The notes beneath the pieces were generated by a model that ran no database searches, was not told the origin of the DNA, and worked only from the letters and a program-made list of their open reading frames with translations. This document shows positions 10,013-20,769 of a stretch of 64,000 bases of DNA, piece after piece. This DNA is from Flammula alnicola. Its lineage: Eukaryota; Basidiomycota; Agaricomycetes; Agaricales; Strophariaceae. The first letter of the stretch is position 1, and each line of letters opens with the position of its first letter. The stretch is taken from NCBI GenBank assembly GCA_015499995.1, contig JADNRV010000094.1, positions 124,001 to 188,000 on the forward strand, read 5' to 3'. Made by a program: the position numbers and the translations under genes.

Positions 10013-12460
10013 GGTGAGCGGCAGTGAGGAAAGGTCGCACCTGGTTTATGATTTTCATTATAACAGGTGTTCGTATACAATTAACGAAACTAGATGAAGA
10101 ACCCATTGCAGATCTTGGATTCAGTGTCGGCATGTCAACGTCAAATTATGCTGCTAGATCATCACCTGATAATGTTATTCAAGTTGGTATGTCAGAGACC
10201 CGCATTTCATCTGGCCTCGCTGACATTTATTTCCTAGTCAGATCCCTTGACCACGAAGGCATCATACTCCTCCTGACGCAGGTTGCCCTTTGCGACTCGT
10301 TATGTATCAATGCAGACCTACCTCTGTTCGTGACTCCCGGATGCCTTGACTGGACGCATAGCTTGACTTCGACAGTTGCGACCAGTATCGTTATGTTGTC
10401 CGAAGAGGAGTGCAGACCTTGTGGGATGTCTGGTACGTTGTGTATTTGGTTAGGTCTCTTCTTGGGATACTACGCGAGTTTCTTATATCTTACTTTGCAG
10501 CTTTTTGACTTACACAGAACTGACCATCAGCAGCAGCTTTTCATTGGATAATCAACTTCATGGGACTTGCTGCTCCTGCTACATCTGTTCTGGTAATTCC
10601 GGAATGTTGGTCTTTTACCAATCCTTTTACGTATGCTATTGCTGCTGATTCATCTCCTTAGCTCGTCCCTCTTGAGGATCTCTGCATAATCATCTCCATC
10701 AGTGCGATTTGAGAGAGTGGTGCAATGATGAATCCGGTTCGTCCTTCACGAATTCTTCTATCTTCCGTCCTTGAATTCGTTTTACTGACGATCCTAACCT
10801 CCCAGGTCGTACGCTCTATCCCTTGATCGCAGAGCATCGAACATCGAGCATCGGAATCGACTCCTCTGCTCCTGCGCGTCTGTATACTACACTGCCCATA
10901 TACCGCATATACGACTCGAGTTACAAAGTTACGGGCATCCAAAGCTCGGCGCTCGTTTCTGACGTCGTAGGCGTAGCTGTCCAATCATTCACCTTTACCC
11001 ACCCTCGTAGGCCCTACTAATGTCTGTCAAATTCGAATTTGAAATGCTAGTGGTACTGAAATCTAGAATCTCGGATCTCAGACGCTCAAACTCTGCCAAG
11101 TTTGAGTAGCCTTCCTGGATTTCTGGATGGACGCTGAAGAATGGAGATCGGGATAAGGAGGAGGGCAAAGGGCAAGGAGGATGAGAAAGAATGAGAAAAG
11201 AGGTTTGTCTACGAGCTCTTTCTTGTTTTGGTGATTCGATGAATTGTAATGCTGAGAAATCGCACTAGCCTGTCGGATTATCCAAGTCGAGGCATTGGAA
11301 ACTCGAGGTACAGTGTTCAATCTGTGTCCCTCAACGCTCAACGTTTCGAATTCATTCTTTGCCATTGAATTCCAGCCTCGACCGCTGCTTGATATCTGAC
11401 GTGAGCTTTGAAGTTCAAACTTGACCTCCTGCCTAACTTCTCAGAAAGCCGCATATTAATTAAATCTCTTTTATATGAACTCCATACAAAGCTTCGTAGA
11501 GTCGTGCTTCTAGTGGTCCTAATAGTTGAATTTTTCGAATACGAAATGGTTATAGGTCCAAGAAATATTCCAAGGCAGAGAGAGATATGAAGGGAGAAGA
11601 AAGCGCCCTCAGCATCCAGAGATCTAGGTCGAGCTGCGAGGATGTTTTTCAACATGCTCCATCTCCCCGTTCCCTTCCTCCTCGCCCTCCTGCTCTTCGT
11701 TCATCCTGTTCAGCCTCCTCCGCCCACTCTCCAGATCGAGGCCGCTGTAGACTAATCCTAATGAGCCGACAATGAACACCGCCCATAAATAGCCATCGAC
11801 TGACCCATGGCCAAGCTGACAGCTCACCCACTACCCACCCATGCTCACCCACATGGCGACGAAAGCCGGTGACGAGGTTTTGAAGAAGCTTCCTTTCGCC
11901 AGCCGCTCACTAAAGTAGTGCTCGAGCGCCTGCATTTGCCACGTCACATCGGCAAAATGCTGCTGAAGAGGAGACAGCGAGCGGCGCGTTGACGAAGAGC
12001 TTGTACTCCAACTTGAACCGCCGTCGGCATCGGCGACAGTACTCTGCGAGGGTGTCGGTCAGAGGAAGAATTATACAAGAGCTAGGCTGAGCTAGGCATA
12101 GAGATTTGGGAAAGGATTAATCCTCCTGTACTTACTCGAGGATGCTGCCGTGTGCTCAAGAAAGTGTAGAAGAAATGGATTCAACAAGTTACTAATCATG
12201 ATGGTGTTCCACTTCAGAACTTTGGTGATGCCTTACTTCCATATCCGTACCACGGGCGTCGGCCGTTATTTCAGAGTTTGGACTTGGAACCTCTACGCAG
12301 GTTCTGTTCTGTTCAGGCCGCCTTATTAAAGGAAGTTTGAAGACGAAGTTGACAACTACACGACACCTCCAATGTTGTCGTCTACGTTAACGGTTGGCAA
12401 GTTCAGGTCAGGATGGTACTAGATACAAGCGATGTACAGTACATAGCTGTATACCGGCCT
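10013..12460. other. Long stretch without a convincing gene
   Basis: One ORF of 175 codons at 10024-10551 (+) has plausible GTATGT...CCTAG and GTACGT...TGCAG introns inside it and a hydrophobic end, but no recognisable domain, so I do not call it. From 11.0 to 12.4 kb I see only short ORFs. Confidence 0.35.
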
Positions 12461-13225
12461 TCACCAATTCTGCGCTGCGACCTGATGGAGACGCGCTTTA
12501 AGGGCCAGGTTCGTTGTAACGAAAGAAGGACCACGAACGGCGACCGCGTCGCGGTGTTCAGAGTTCAAGTAATAACTTTCTGTTACATCACCAACAATCA
12601 AGAATCCCTGCAAAAAACGAACCCTGCGTTTTGTTGCGGCCAATTGAAGATATTGTTGAATTTGGCGTCGAGATGAAGGAAGACTCCTCGAGTCCCTCTT
12701 CACTTCCACTATGATCAGAATGGTATCGTCAGTCAATGACTCCGTTGCCTTCACGATCAGAAAATCCGGAAAACGGATGCCTTGCGCAGAACCTTCGTCA
12801 CGGGAAGGAGTCGGGTCACCGTAGGAATCAAAGGAGGTGTCTCTGGCATCATCCCAATCAACGTCCTCATCCTCTGAATCACTCCCAATATCCGGTTCCC
12901 GCGGCTCATCCTCACTTTCATTCACGCTCACATCATCACCACCCTCCTCCATTTCTGCACGGTCACTTCTGTCAGAAACCGATCCGTCTGAGCCCTGCTC
13001 AGCAATGTCGCTCATAAAGTCTCCGATGTACTTGGGACGTAAAATTGCTTGCGGCTTAATCATGAAACGTCGATGGGCGGGAAAAAAGGTCGCCAGGTAT
13101 GACAGCAGAGGACCATACATCGAGGCCTCAAAGCGGATTCCACGGGGAACAATGCTAACGACGTTGCGGACGCGACCTGTTACCCATTGGTCGACATGGG
13201 GCATAGGAATTTGCGGTTGAGCCAT
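12461..13225 (-). CDS. Orphan protein with PD-(D/E)XK nuclease-like motif
   Basis: A single open frame with ATG at 13225 (MAQPQIPMPHVDQW), 254 aa. A further in-frame ATG lies at 13267 but is preceded by a likely acceptor (CTTCACAG), so an upstream exon is possible. Numbering from 13225: an N-terminal globular part, an acidic disordered middle (about residues 74-147, rich in D/E/S), then FPDFLIV (PD at 153-154), IIVEVKR (E174, K176) and QIQQYLQLA (Q188, Y192). P-D, about 20 residues, E-V-K and a following Q-x-x-x-Y is the arrangement of the restriction-endonuclease-like PD-(D/E)XK superfamily. Nuclease activity is inference; I cannot assign a family. The frame is intact. Confidence 0.6.
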   Translation of the reverse strand: MAQPQIPMPHVDQWVTGRVRNVVSIVPRGIRFEASMYGPLLSYLATFFPAHRRFMIKPQAILRPKYIGDFMSDIAEQGSDGSVSDRSDRAEMEEGGDDVSVNESEDEPREPDIGSDSEDEDVDWDDARDTSFDSYGDPTPSRDEGSAQGIRFPDFLIVKATESLTDDTILIIVEVKRDSRSLPSSRRQIQQYLQLAATKRRVRFLQGFLIVGDVTESYYLNSEHRDAVAVRGPSFVTTNLALKARLHQVAAQNW

Positions 13226-13267
13226 CAGGTTTCGAATGCCTGTGAAGAGATAAATGATGAGCAACAT

Positions 13268-14178
13268 CCGAGTTAAAAGTTAAAAAAACCGACGATTGTA
13301 TATAGGCTTGAGGATGGGTTCCGTAAAGTCGAATTCAGGAACCTACGTACTTATAGCCTTGAGAACAATAGACATTCATCAACATTCAATATTCAATATT
13401 CATCCTTGTTACAACTCCAGATTCCTTCTGCGTCTAAAAAAGCCGTAGCTGACTTCAAAGACAAATCAAAATGAATATGTCAGGTGCCTGGTTTGTGTGG
13501 GTCGCGCAGCATCAAAAACCCTTTGGGAAAATCTACCATCCGGTGGCGCGAAACGGATGTAGTTGAATAAATCTCGTTGTTCTCGAATGGACAAGTGTTT
13601 GTTTGAATTCTGTCTGGACCCGGACTCTAAGAACAGATTCGCCATAAAATGTTCGCGACGATCGGTGGGCGTGATGCAAGCTTAGAATTTTCAACAAAAA
13701 GCATTGTTCTCCAAAAGACAAATGTTGTCCTACCATTGTCCCCAAGATGGTCGCGACGATTGTGGTGCTTGTGTCGTGCGCGATGCAAGGGAGTTACTTC
13801 TAGAGTCTAGAGCAATGACTTATTGTAACAATGCTTGTACCGTCCGCATTAAGAGAACAATACACATTCACCATTGTTACCGAAATGATCAGATTCAGGA
13901 CAATTGCCGACAGAAGCATTGTCGAATCCGTGTGGATACAAGCACGTGATCGTGGCTTTTATAATGGTTCAAATACAGTCATGCCACGGTCGATCACCTT
14001 CTCTCATCTCAACGACATCCGACACTTGTGGTGGTAAGAATTTACTCGTCTTAGCCTGTGGTGATTCTAACGCACTCTGTCAGCCATCATCGTTTAATTG
14101 CGAGCCTATTCACTGTACGTTGTTCTGAAATATATCGCCGGACCGCAGTCCAATGCATTCACAGGAATAACTTCAGAT
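13268..14178. other. No gene recognised
   Basis: AT-rich stretch with a short tandem motif at about 13377-13402 (CATTCAACATTCAATATTCA) and scattered ATTGTT/AACAAT words. No coding signal. Confidence 0.4.
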
Positions 14179-14526
14179 ATGGGATATCGAGTCGCTGGCC
14201 TCTTGATCAATTACAAACAGATGCGCGAAATGGCGTCTTTTCTTGCGAAAACAGAAGTTACCTCTAACGACGTCGCCTACAGCCTCTGTTCCAGAGAAGC
14301 AGAGAAGGTCAGGAGCCGCTGGGTGCCCGTCGACTACCCAGAAGATTCGCAGCGACCGAGGATCGTGTTGGCGTTGGTTGAACACGACGGAGATAAGAAG
14401 ATCAGCACTAAGAAATGGAATGAGTCGCATAGAGCGCAAACTGCAAGGAAGTGGTTGAAAGACCGCAATGTCTCGGGAACGGAGGAAATGATCTTCGTAT
14501 CCGTCGACGACCCCTTCAAGAACTAG
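14179..14526 (+). CDS. Hypothetical protein, 115 aa
   Basis: Open frame from ATG 14179 (MGYRVAGLLINYKQM) to TAG 14524-14526. Composition looks coding: charged, with segments EVTSNDVAYSLCSREAEKVR and KKWNESHRAQTARKWLKDRN. No domain is recognised and the first part could belong to an exon starting further upstream. No close neighbour suggests a role. Confidence 0.45.
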   Translation: MGYRVAGLLINYKQMREMASFLAKTEVTSNDVAYSLCSREAEKVRSRWVPVDYPEDSQRPRIVLALVEHDGDKKISTKKWNESHRAQTARKWLKDRNVSGTEEMIFVSVDDPFKN

Positions 14527-14751
14527 AGATTTATGTACAGTACTGTGCTGTTTGGACTCCAAGCAGATGACATCTTTCAACTTGCCTTTGCATTGTATCT
14601 TTCCATCCTCATGTCTGCTGTCCTTAATAATATCTTTCTGAACTTCTGTTTCATGGCTCGCAAGTAACTGGTGACTGGCGACTTACCGCCCAGGTTAGAT
14701 TTCGTTCATGTGCCCTATATTCATAATGACACGAAAAATTGATCATTTCTG

Positions 14752-14797
14752 ACCTCGAAGCTCAAGCTTCAAAGCTTCAAGCTTCAAGCTTCAAGGC
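14752..14797. repeat. Short tandem repeat of TTCAAGC
   Basis: Five close repeats of the 7-8 base word (TTCAAGC / TTCAAAGC). Simple-sequence tract in an intergenic region. Confidence 0.8.
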
Positions 14798-15353
14798 TCT
14801 TTGTTTACACACAGATTTCTATAGATGGATGTGCGTAAGGCCACGTGCAACCCGCAACTCTTCCCATCCTTTTCGCATTCGGAGCGGATTCGCCATGATC
14901 AAAGTCTCTAATCTCGGGCATTGCTTTCGCCAAATTTCTCGATTCTGCGACCTCTTACCTTTTGGCCTTTGCTCACGAGATTGATATCGTGCCGTTTTCG
15001 CTTGTCCTCAAGGCATTGCTGCAGCAGCAGCATGACTCAACACCGCCAGCTGTGACGCTTCTTGAGCGGCAATGGGATTCCTACTTGTGCTAAATACCTT
15101 GCATCATGCATGGTCCGCCGTGCGATGATGTGATCCCTTTATTATACCCAAGTTTACTCCAAGTTTACTCCACTTCTTGTCTCGTCTAGGAGCACTATCT
15201 GTTTCAATACACTCGCCTGGACTATTGTGCAGATTCTCTCATGCCATTTAGGATTGCCTGGGATGGGAAAGGAAGACGGCAAGAGAGGCATTTATATGGT
15301 GGTCGTGCCTACGGCTGGCTAATAGACGACTTTCTAAATTCTCCCATCTCGCG

Positions 15354-15621
15354 ATGTTCAGCTCCCTAATCGTTATCGAGATCGCTCTGACTCTTTTTGC
15401 TCTGCGTCGCATATATTGTATTTTCTTTAGGGAGTCAGACTCGGCCTATGGTCGTCTTCCACTACCACCCGGACTGCGCGCATTGCCCATCATCGGGAAC
15501 GTCTTGGATATGCCAACACATCATGAATGGGAAACATACCACAAATGGTGCCAGGAATTAGGTTAGCCCCTGGCTTTCCCTATATCTGAGAGAATAACCG
15601 CTGGTCGCAGATACCGATGTT
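15354..15621 (+). pseudogene. Cytochrome P450, 5' fragment (membrane anchor and proline hinge only)
   Basis: ATG 15354 opens a hydrophobic anchor (SLIVIEIALTLFALRRIYCI), followed by the proline-rich hinge LPLPPGLRALPIIGN and VLDMPTHHEWETYHKWCQEL. This is the usual start of basidiomycete microsomal P450s. Exon 1 ends at 15561 (donor GTTAGC). The next exon begins after GTCGCAG at 15611 and holds only about 11 bases before a repeat starts. None of the I-helix, ExxR or heme-Cys motifs is present. A TATA-like TTTATAT lies near 15291. This is a broken gene, most likely cut by insertion of the repeat at 15622. Confidence 0.8.
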
Positions 15622-15812
15622 TAGGGCTGAGTGCGGGTGCGGGTCCACAAAGGTAACCTGCAGGTATACCCGTGGGAATACCTGCAGGTAGTGTGACCCG
15701 CGGATCCGGTTCACCTGCAGCCACGGATCTTTGAGGATCCAGGCTTAGATTTTTCTGTCAGCGGGTAACCTGCGGGTACCTACATTTTTGAGTTCCTTTT
15801 TTTTTTTTTTGG
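15622..15812. repeat. CCTGCAGGT-rich repeat element ending in a poly-T tract
   Basis: The sequence consists of palindromic and inverted words: GTAACCTGCAGGTATACCC, GAATACCTGCAGG, TTCACCTGCAG, GGTAACCTGCGGGTACC. It is followed by a run of about 16 T. It begins where the P450 coding sequence stops. It could be a short insertion with an A-tail on the other strand; boundaries and target duplication are not clear. Confidence 0.55.
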
Positions 15813-16199
15813 TGTGTTCTAGACGACATTTGACGTGTCCGGAATGAATCGAAGTCTCGCCGGCATCTCGCCGGACCAACCAGTTGCTCGGAAAATGCCG
15901 AAAAACCGATCAACGATGCTCAGCGTGCTTGATCTTCACCATCACCACCCTCCTCCTCTTGCCTGCACCCATTGCGCCTGTAAGAACACTTACAAAAGGT
16001 GCACAAAGTTTTATTTTATTTATCTATTTAATTTATTGACACATTTTACTTCACATAGGTACTGTATGGCTCGAACGAACCACACGGCCACGTTGTGTGC
16101 CCCTGCCCTCTTTTGAGGGATGTGGGGCTGACGTTCGATCAATTTGGGAGGATTCAGGGAGTTGCAAGAGAAGGGGAGACCCTCGTAGAGGGAGACCCA

Positions 16200-16990
16200 A
16201 GTGGTACGTCACGAAACGAGCAGTACGTGTTACTGCTCATTTCGTGAATCTCCCTCCTCTACCTCTACCACTCTGACCAACCCAAACAACAGGCCAGGTG
16301 AGGAGGCAGACGCCTTCTCCTCGCCTTCTTGCTCATCATCGATATTCGTTTCGGCCACCAACGACCCACACCATCGCGTGCCGCTCAACCACCACCACCT
16401 CGCTGCTTGTAGCACCACGCGTCTCCCCTCAGATACGGTGACGGCGACGAGGTGGGAGCAGCAGCAGTACGAATACTGCTGCTGCTCATATATGATGACG
16501 ACGATAACGAGATGGGACCAGCAGCAGCAGCACGGTGGCTGCTGCCGCTCATATACGGATACGGGGACAAGGAGGAGGTGGGAGTGGCAGCAGGACGACT
16601 GCTGCTGCTCAGAGGGAGACCTGGTACGTCGCGAAACGAGCAATGTTTTACTGCTCGTTTCGTACCTCCTTCCTCTATCAATCCCACTCTCACCCATCCT
16701 AACAACAGACAAGGCGAGGGGGCAAGTCTTTCTGCTCGCCTTCTCCCTCAATGTCGTCAACATTCCTTTCAGCCACCAACGACTCTGCCGTGCACTGCTC
16801 AATTACCACCACCACCACCACCACCAACTTCTCGCCTCCTCCCTCGACGTCCACGTTCACGTCATCAACGGCCGTCACGACGAAAGCGACAATGCAGAAG
16901 GGACACATCAACATAAGCTGAAACCGCTCCGCCAACACCTCACGTGTACGCCGCTTCACCGTCTGCCACCCTCGCCGATCGGAGAACGCT
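16200..16990. repeat. Hairpin-rich tandem region with a 417-bp duplicated module
   Basis: A module starting GGTACGTCACGAAACGAGCA at 16203 recurs at 16622 (GGTACGTCGCGAAACGAGCA). Both are followed by a loop and TACTGCTC(A/G)TTTCGT, then CTCCTTCCTCT and ACAACAG...AGGCGAG. Between them lie three tandem units of about 60 bases, each a CAGCAGCAG...CTGCTGCTG hairpin flanked by GAGGTGGGA and CTCATATA (16449-16490, 16511-16553, 16577-16612). The open frames here are caused by CAG/CAC repeats. I do not call a gene. Confidence 0.65.
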
Positions 16991-17142
16991 GACGAGAGGC
17001 GAAGGGGCTGTGCGAGAAGGAGAATTCATGTATTATTCGTCTTTATCTCTTTGCTTTTATATATTGTGAATTCAAATTTCTTTTCTTTCCTTTCCGCTTT
17101 CTCATATGAATGTATATGTTCGCTTAAGGCTCAAAGACTAGT

Positions 17143-17756
17143 CTACAAGTGGTGGAAGCTCGTCGTCATCAGGTTCACCTCGGAAATTACTAACATCTCC
17201 AAGGTTACTGGTATTAAGAGCAGCAGATATCTCTGCTGTGAGCGCAATGTCATGAGACTGCAGAATTGTTCATGAGTAATCCTGTTTGTCGCATAGAAGA
17301 CAAAGCTCACTAGTATAAAGTCGGTAACGGCCTGCAGTGCATCTATAATTCCATAGTTGACATCCACAGCAGCTCGTAACTGATCCCATAGCTCCTCTAC
17401 CCTCGAAATCTCCTCTGCTTTGAGATTGAGCTGCGAAAATCGCCACGACTGTCCTTTCAGGATGAGATCAATGACGTGATAGATGCACCTCGTGCGTGGC
17501 AAAGGTGTGTTCGATTGTCGGATGATGGAGTGATTTCTCGTGCCCTCAAAAACTGTAAGTAGAACGTGAAAGGAGATCGAGAAGAATACTCACTTGTGCA
17601 GATTTCCCCGCCATTTTTAGGGAGTTTTGATTCTCTTGTCCGACATTTAAACTCTCTATACAATGCAGAGATTCTCAGAATGAAATACCCCTGTTTCTTA
17701 GTGCTCAGTGAGGTACAGCAGGTGAGCGTAGAATTTGAAAAAGGCGAGGTCATCAT
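17143..17756 (-). pseudogene. Two-exon fragment of an unknown gene
   Basis: The minus-strand frame 17756-17560 (ILRISALYREFKCRTRESKL) and the frame 17460-17143 (SQLNLKAEEISRVEELWDQL, RAAVDVNYGIIDALQAVTDF) look coding and end at a stop at 17143. Between them lies a plausible intron. The N-terminal part runs into duplicated sequence and the foldback element that starts at 17859, so the gene is probably 5'-truncated. Family not recognised. Confidence 0.35.
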
Positions 17757-17792
17757 TCAGATACCGACGCGACGCGTACAGTGTGATAGGCA

Positions 17793-17858
17793 ATTCGAAG
17801 TCAGCGGCCACATCTAAGTACTCAGATAAGAAATTCAAAGTCAGCGGCCACATCTAAT
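17793..17858. repeat. 40-bp tandem duplication next to the foldback element
   Basis: ATTCGAAGTCAGCGGCCACATCTAA at 17793 recurs at 17833 with one change. The second copy ends in CATCTAAT, which is the target-site duplication of the foldback element. Confidence 0.7.
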
Positions 17859-19746
17859 CACCTGTAGTTACCATCAGACCCCTCTAATTAGAGGAGGAGC
17901 CTTGGTGAGTTACCACCTCTAAGTAGAGGTCTTATATCGCTATAGTGCTTGTTCCTCTAAATGCTTCATTAGCTAGGGGAGCTTTGGTGTATTTTCCCCT
18001 CTCCTCACCGGTAACTGGGTGATGCTGCCGGCGCTCGGCAATACCTGCCCATCAACCATGCCTTCGGCGGCATCACGTGTGCCCATCACTGTCCCACCAA
18101 ATGCGGACACGGCTACCCGTCGTCGGTGCACGTGTGCGTGCGCGCTCACTGTCCGCAAGGATGAGCATCATTATTCCACTGTTTCCCCTTCGTTTCCCTT
18201 GATTTATCTTTACTAGAGCAATATAATAAAGCTATATAGCAGTAATATAGAGTCAATAACATGTAGATGGTCCCTGTAATAGCACAAATGCATGTATAGA
18301 TATATATGATGATGACCACTACCATTATCTACTCATAGGGTGACTCCAAGACACCTGGGGAGGTCAGGATATTTATTATAATGGTGTCTGAGCAAGGGGG
18401 ACATAGCTATAAGGTAGGGAGATGAGCAGAACATATATATTCAAGGGGTGTAATATATATCACATTCCTATAATCATTGACACATTCCAGAGCCTCCTAT
18501 ACCTCTATTTGAAGTATGAACATGATATAGCATATATATGAGACATATATGAGTATCTAACATCGTTATTTTTGGGGTATGAGGAGTACTACTGCCTGAA
18601 ACTCATAGCTATGTATCTATGTCTTTAGAATATTTTTAATTGGACAACTTATGTGACAGGAGACAGATTTCGCACTTTTTGGACACCCCTACTCCCTACC
18701 TTAATATCATTTCACCCAAGCATCTACAAAACATCTGGTACATATGAAACGAGCTTAGGGTATGTCCTAGTACATGTAACACCTTTCAGATACCATATAT
18801 CATCAGAAATGATAGAGATATGGTGTGATGACTGATAGTGTATACACCTCCTCCTCCTCCCCTTCATATCTCATCCTCCCTTTAAGGCGCTCATAATATA
18901 ATTGCATAGAGATATTCTATGCATCTACCACTACTGGTTTATCCAAAAATATTCCCTTATATTGCCCTGGTACCCTTACAGTAAAATATATGCTTTGGGA
19001 AGGTATCAGGCAGTAGTACTCCTCATACCCCAAAAATAACGATGTTAGATACTCATATATGTCTCATATATATGCTATATCATGTTCATACTTCAAATAG
19101 AGGTATAGGAGGCTCTGGAATGTGTCAATGATTATAGGAATGTGATATATATTACACCCCTTGAATATATATGTTCTGCTCATCTCCCTACCTTATAGCT
19201 ATGTCCCCCTTGCTCAGACACCATTATAATAAATATCCTGACCTCCCCAGGTGTCTTGGAGTCACCCTATGAGTAGATAATGGTAGTGGTCATCATCATA
19301 TATATCTATACATGCATTTGTGCTATTACAGGGACCATCTACATGTTATTGACTCTATATTACTGCTATATAGCTTTATTATATTGCTCTAGTAAAGATA
19401 AATCAAGGGAAACGAAGGGGAAACAGTGGAATAATGATGCTCATCCTTGCGGACAGTGAGCGCGCACGCACACGTGCACCGACGACGGGTAGCCGTGTCC
19501 GCATTTGGTGGGACAGTGATGGGCACACGTGATGCCGCCGAAGGCATGGTTGATGGGCAGGTATTGCCGAGCGCCGGCAGCATCACCCAGTTACCGGTGA
19601 GGAGAGGGGAAAATACACCAAAGCTCCCCTAGCTAATGAAGCATTTAGAGGAACAAGCACTATAGCGATATAAGACCTCTACTTAGAGGTGGTAACTCAC
19701 CAAGGCTCCTCCTCTAATTAGAGGGGTCTGATGGTAACTACAGGTG
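17859..19746. mobile_element. 1.9-kb foldback transposon with 741-bp terminal inverted repeats
   Basis: The left arm 17859-18599 is the reverse complement of the right arm 19006-19746, over its whole 741-bp length as far as I compared. The arms flank a unique 406-bp centre (18600-19005). Outer ends read CACCTGTAGTTACC ... GGTAACTACAGGTG. The element is flanked by an identical 8-bp direct repeat CATCTAAT (17851-17858 and 19747-19754). There is no transposase; mirrored ORFs of about 60 codons in the two arms are by-products of symmetry. Subterminal palindromes (CCTCTAATTAGAGG, CCTCTAAGTAGAGG) may be transposase-binding sites. An 8-bp duplication fits a hAT-like or P-like transposase supplied in trans; the superfamily is not certain. 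Confidence 0.9.
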
Positions 19747-19796
19747 CATCTAATGTTGAATTCTACACGTTCAACTCCATCCATCTGGCGTGCCCA

Positions 19797-20470
19797 CATC
19801 GACCTGCATCTGCCATCTGTGAGTGTTTTCACCTTTTGTTAACTTGATGTGAGAGTGACCCACTGGCAGCTCCGGTCTACTTAAATTCAGGAAAGCAGTT
19901 CAGCCCATCCCGCAACTTTCTTTCTCTCTTTCTCAACTCTCAAGGATCCGTGAAAGACAAATTTCAAGGTACATTTCTTGCTTATCACCATTTCACGACG
20001 ATAAAATTAATCAGCTGGTGTACAAACTTAAAGATTAGCCTTCAATTGGAGATCATGGGTCTGGGATTTCACGACCATCAGATTTCACGACCATCGGGCA
20101 TCCACAAGCTCAAATCGAGCAATGCAAGGCCATCTGTTGTGCTCATGTCCCTCGCATCTGTCATCCGTGAGTGTTTTTTTGTTGGTACGTACTTTTGACG
20201 TACTGCCAGCTCCGGTTTACTTAAATTGAGAGCATAGGTCAACCCCTCACACTGCGAAACAACTCTCTCATGCCCAGTTCCAACTTCCGGCCCCCTTTCT
20301 CTCTATCTCGAGAACCCGTAAAAGACAAATTTTGAATTGCGTTATCACTTATCACCAATTCACGACAATTGAATTAATCAGCTGGTGTAAAAACTTATAG
20401 ATCTACCTCCATTTTGTGATCACTGGACTGGGATTTCATGACCGTCAGGCGTTTGCAGGCGCAAATCTGG
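19797..20470. repeat. Imperfect tandem direct duplication of about 350 bp
   Basis: Copy 1 (about 19797-20115) and copy 2 (about 20157-20470) share in the same order: CATCTG(C/T)CATC(T/C)GTGAGTGTTTT, CAGCTCCGGT(C/T)TACTTAAATT, a CT-rich run, CCGT(G/A)AAAGACAAATTT, TTAATCAGCTGGTGTA and GGGATTTCA(C/T)GACC. The TACTTAAATT plus pyrimidine-rich run looks like a core promoter, so the duplication may be of a promoter for the transposase gene that follows. Confidence 0.65.
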
Positions 20471-20769
20471 CAAGATATCAGGTACATTATCAATTATCTC
20501 AAATGTTTTTGGTGTAACCTGACCAGCTGCTACAATGCTCTTTTCAAATTGCAAGGTGTCAGGAGTCACTCAAGATGTGAACAGGAGGCAAGAATGACTG
20601 TCAGTTTCCGGAATGCTTGAAAAACTATAATACCGCGTGACTAACTGCCTATATCTTCCAGGACCTCATTTTCCAAATTCTCCCTGTCCGAATTGTGTTT
20701 ACGTCGTGAATCGAAGGTATCTTTCTTCGTTTTCTGATCTTGATTTTTATGTTAATTATTCTCTTTTAG

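Noticed and set aside
16201..16992. 263-codon ORF and overlapping ORFs of 106-190 codons on both strands
   Set aside because: All frames are open because of CAG, CAC and CTC repeats and hairpins; the residue content is runs of His, Gln, Cys or Ser.
17973..19632. Identical 61-66-codon ORFs on both strands in the two foldback arms
   Set aside because: They are mirror images created by the inverted repeat, have Arg/Ala-rich composition from GC-rich DNA and show no start context or domain.
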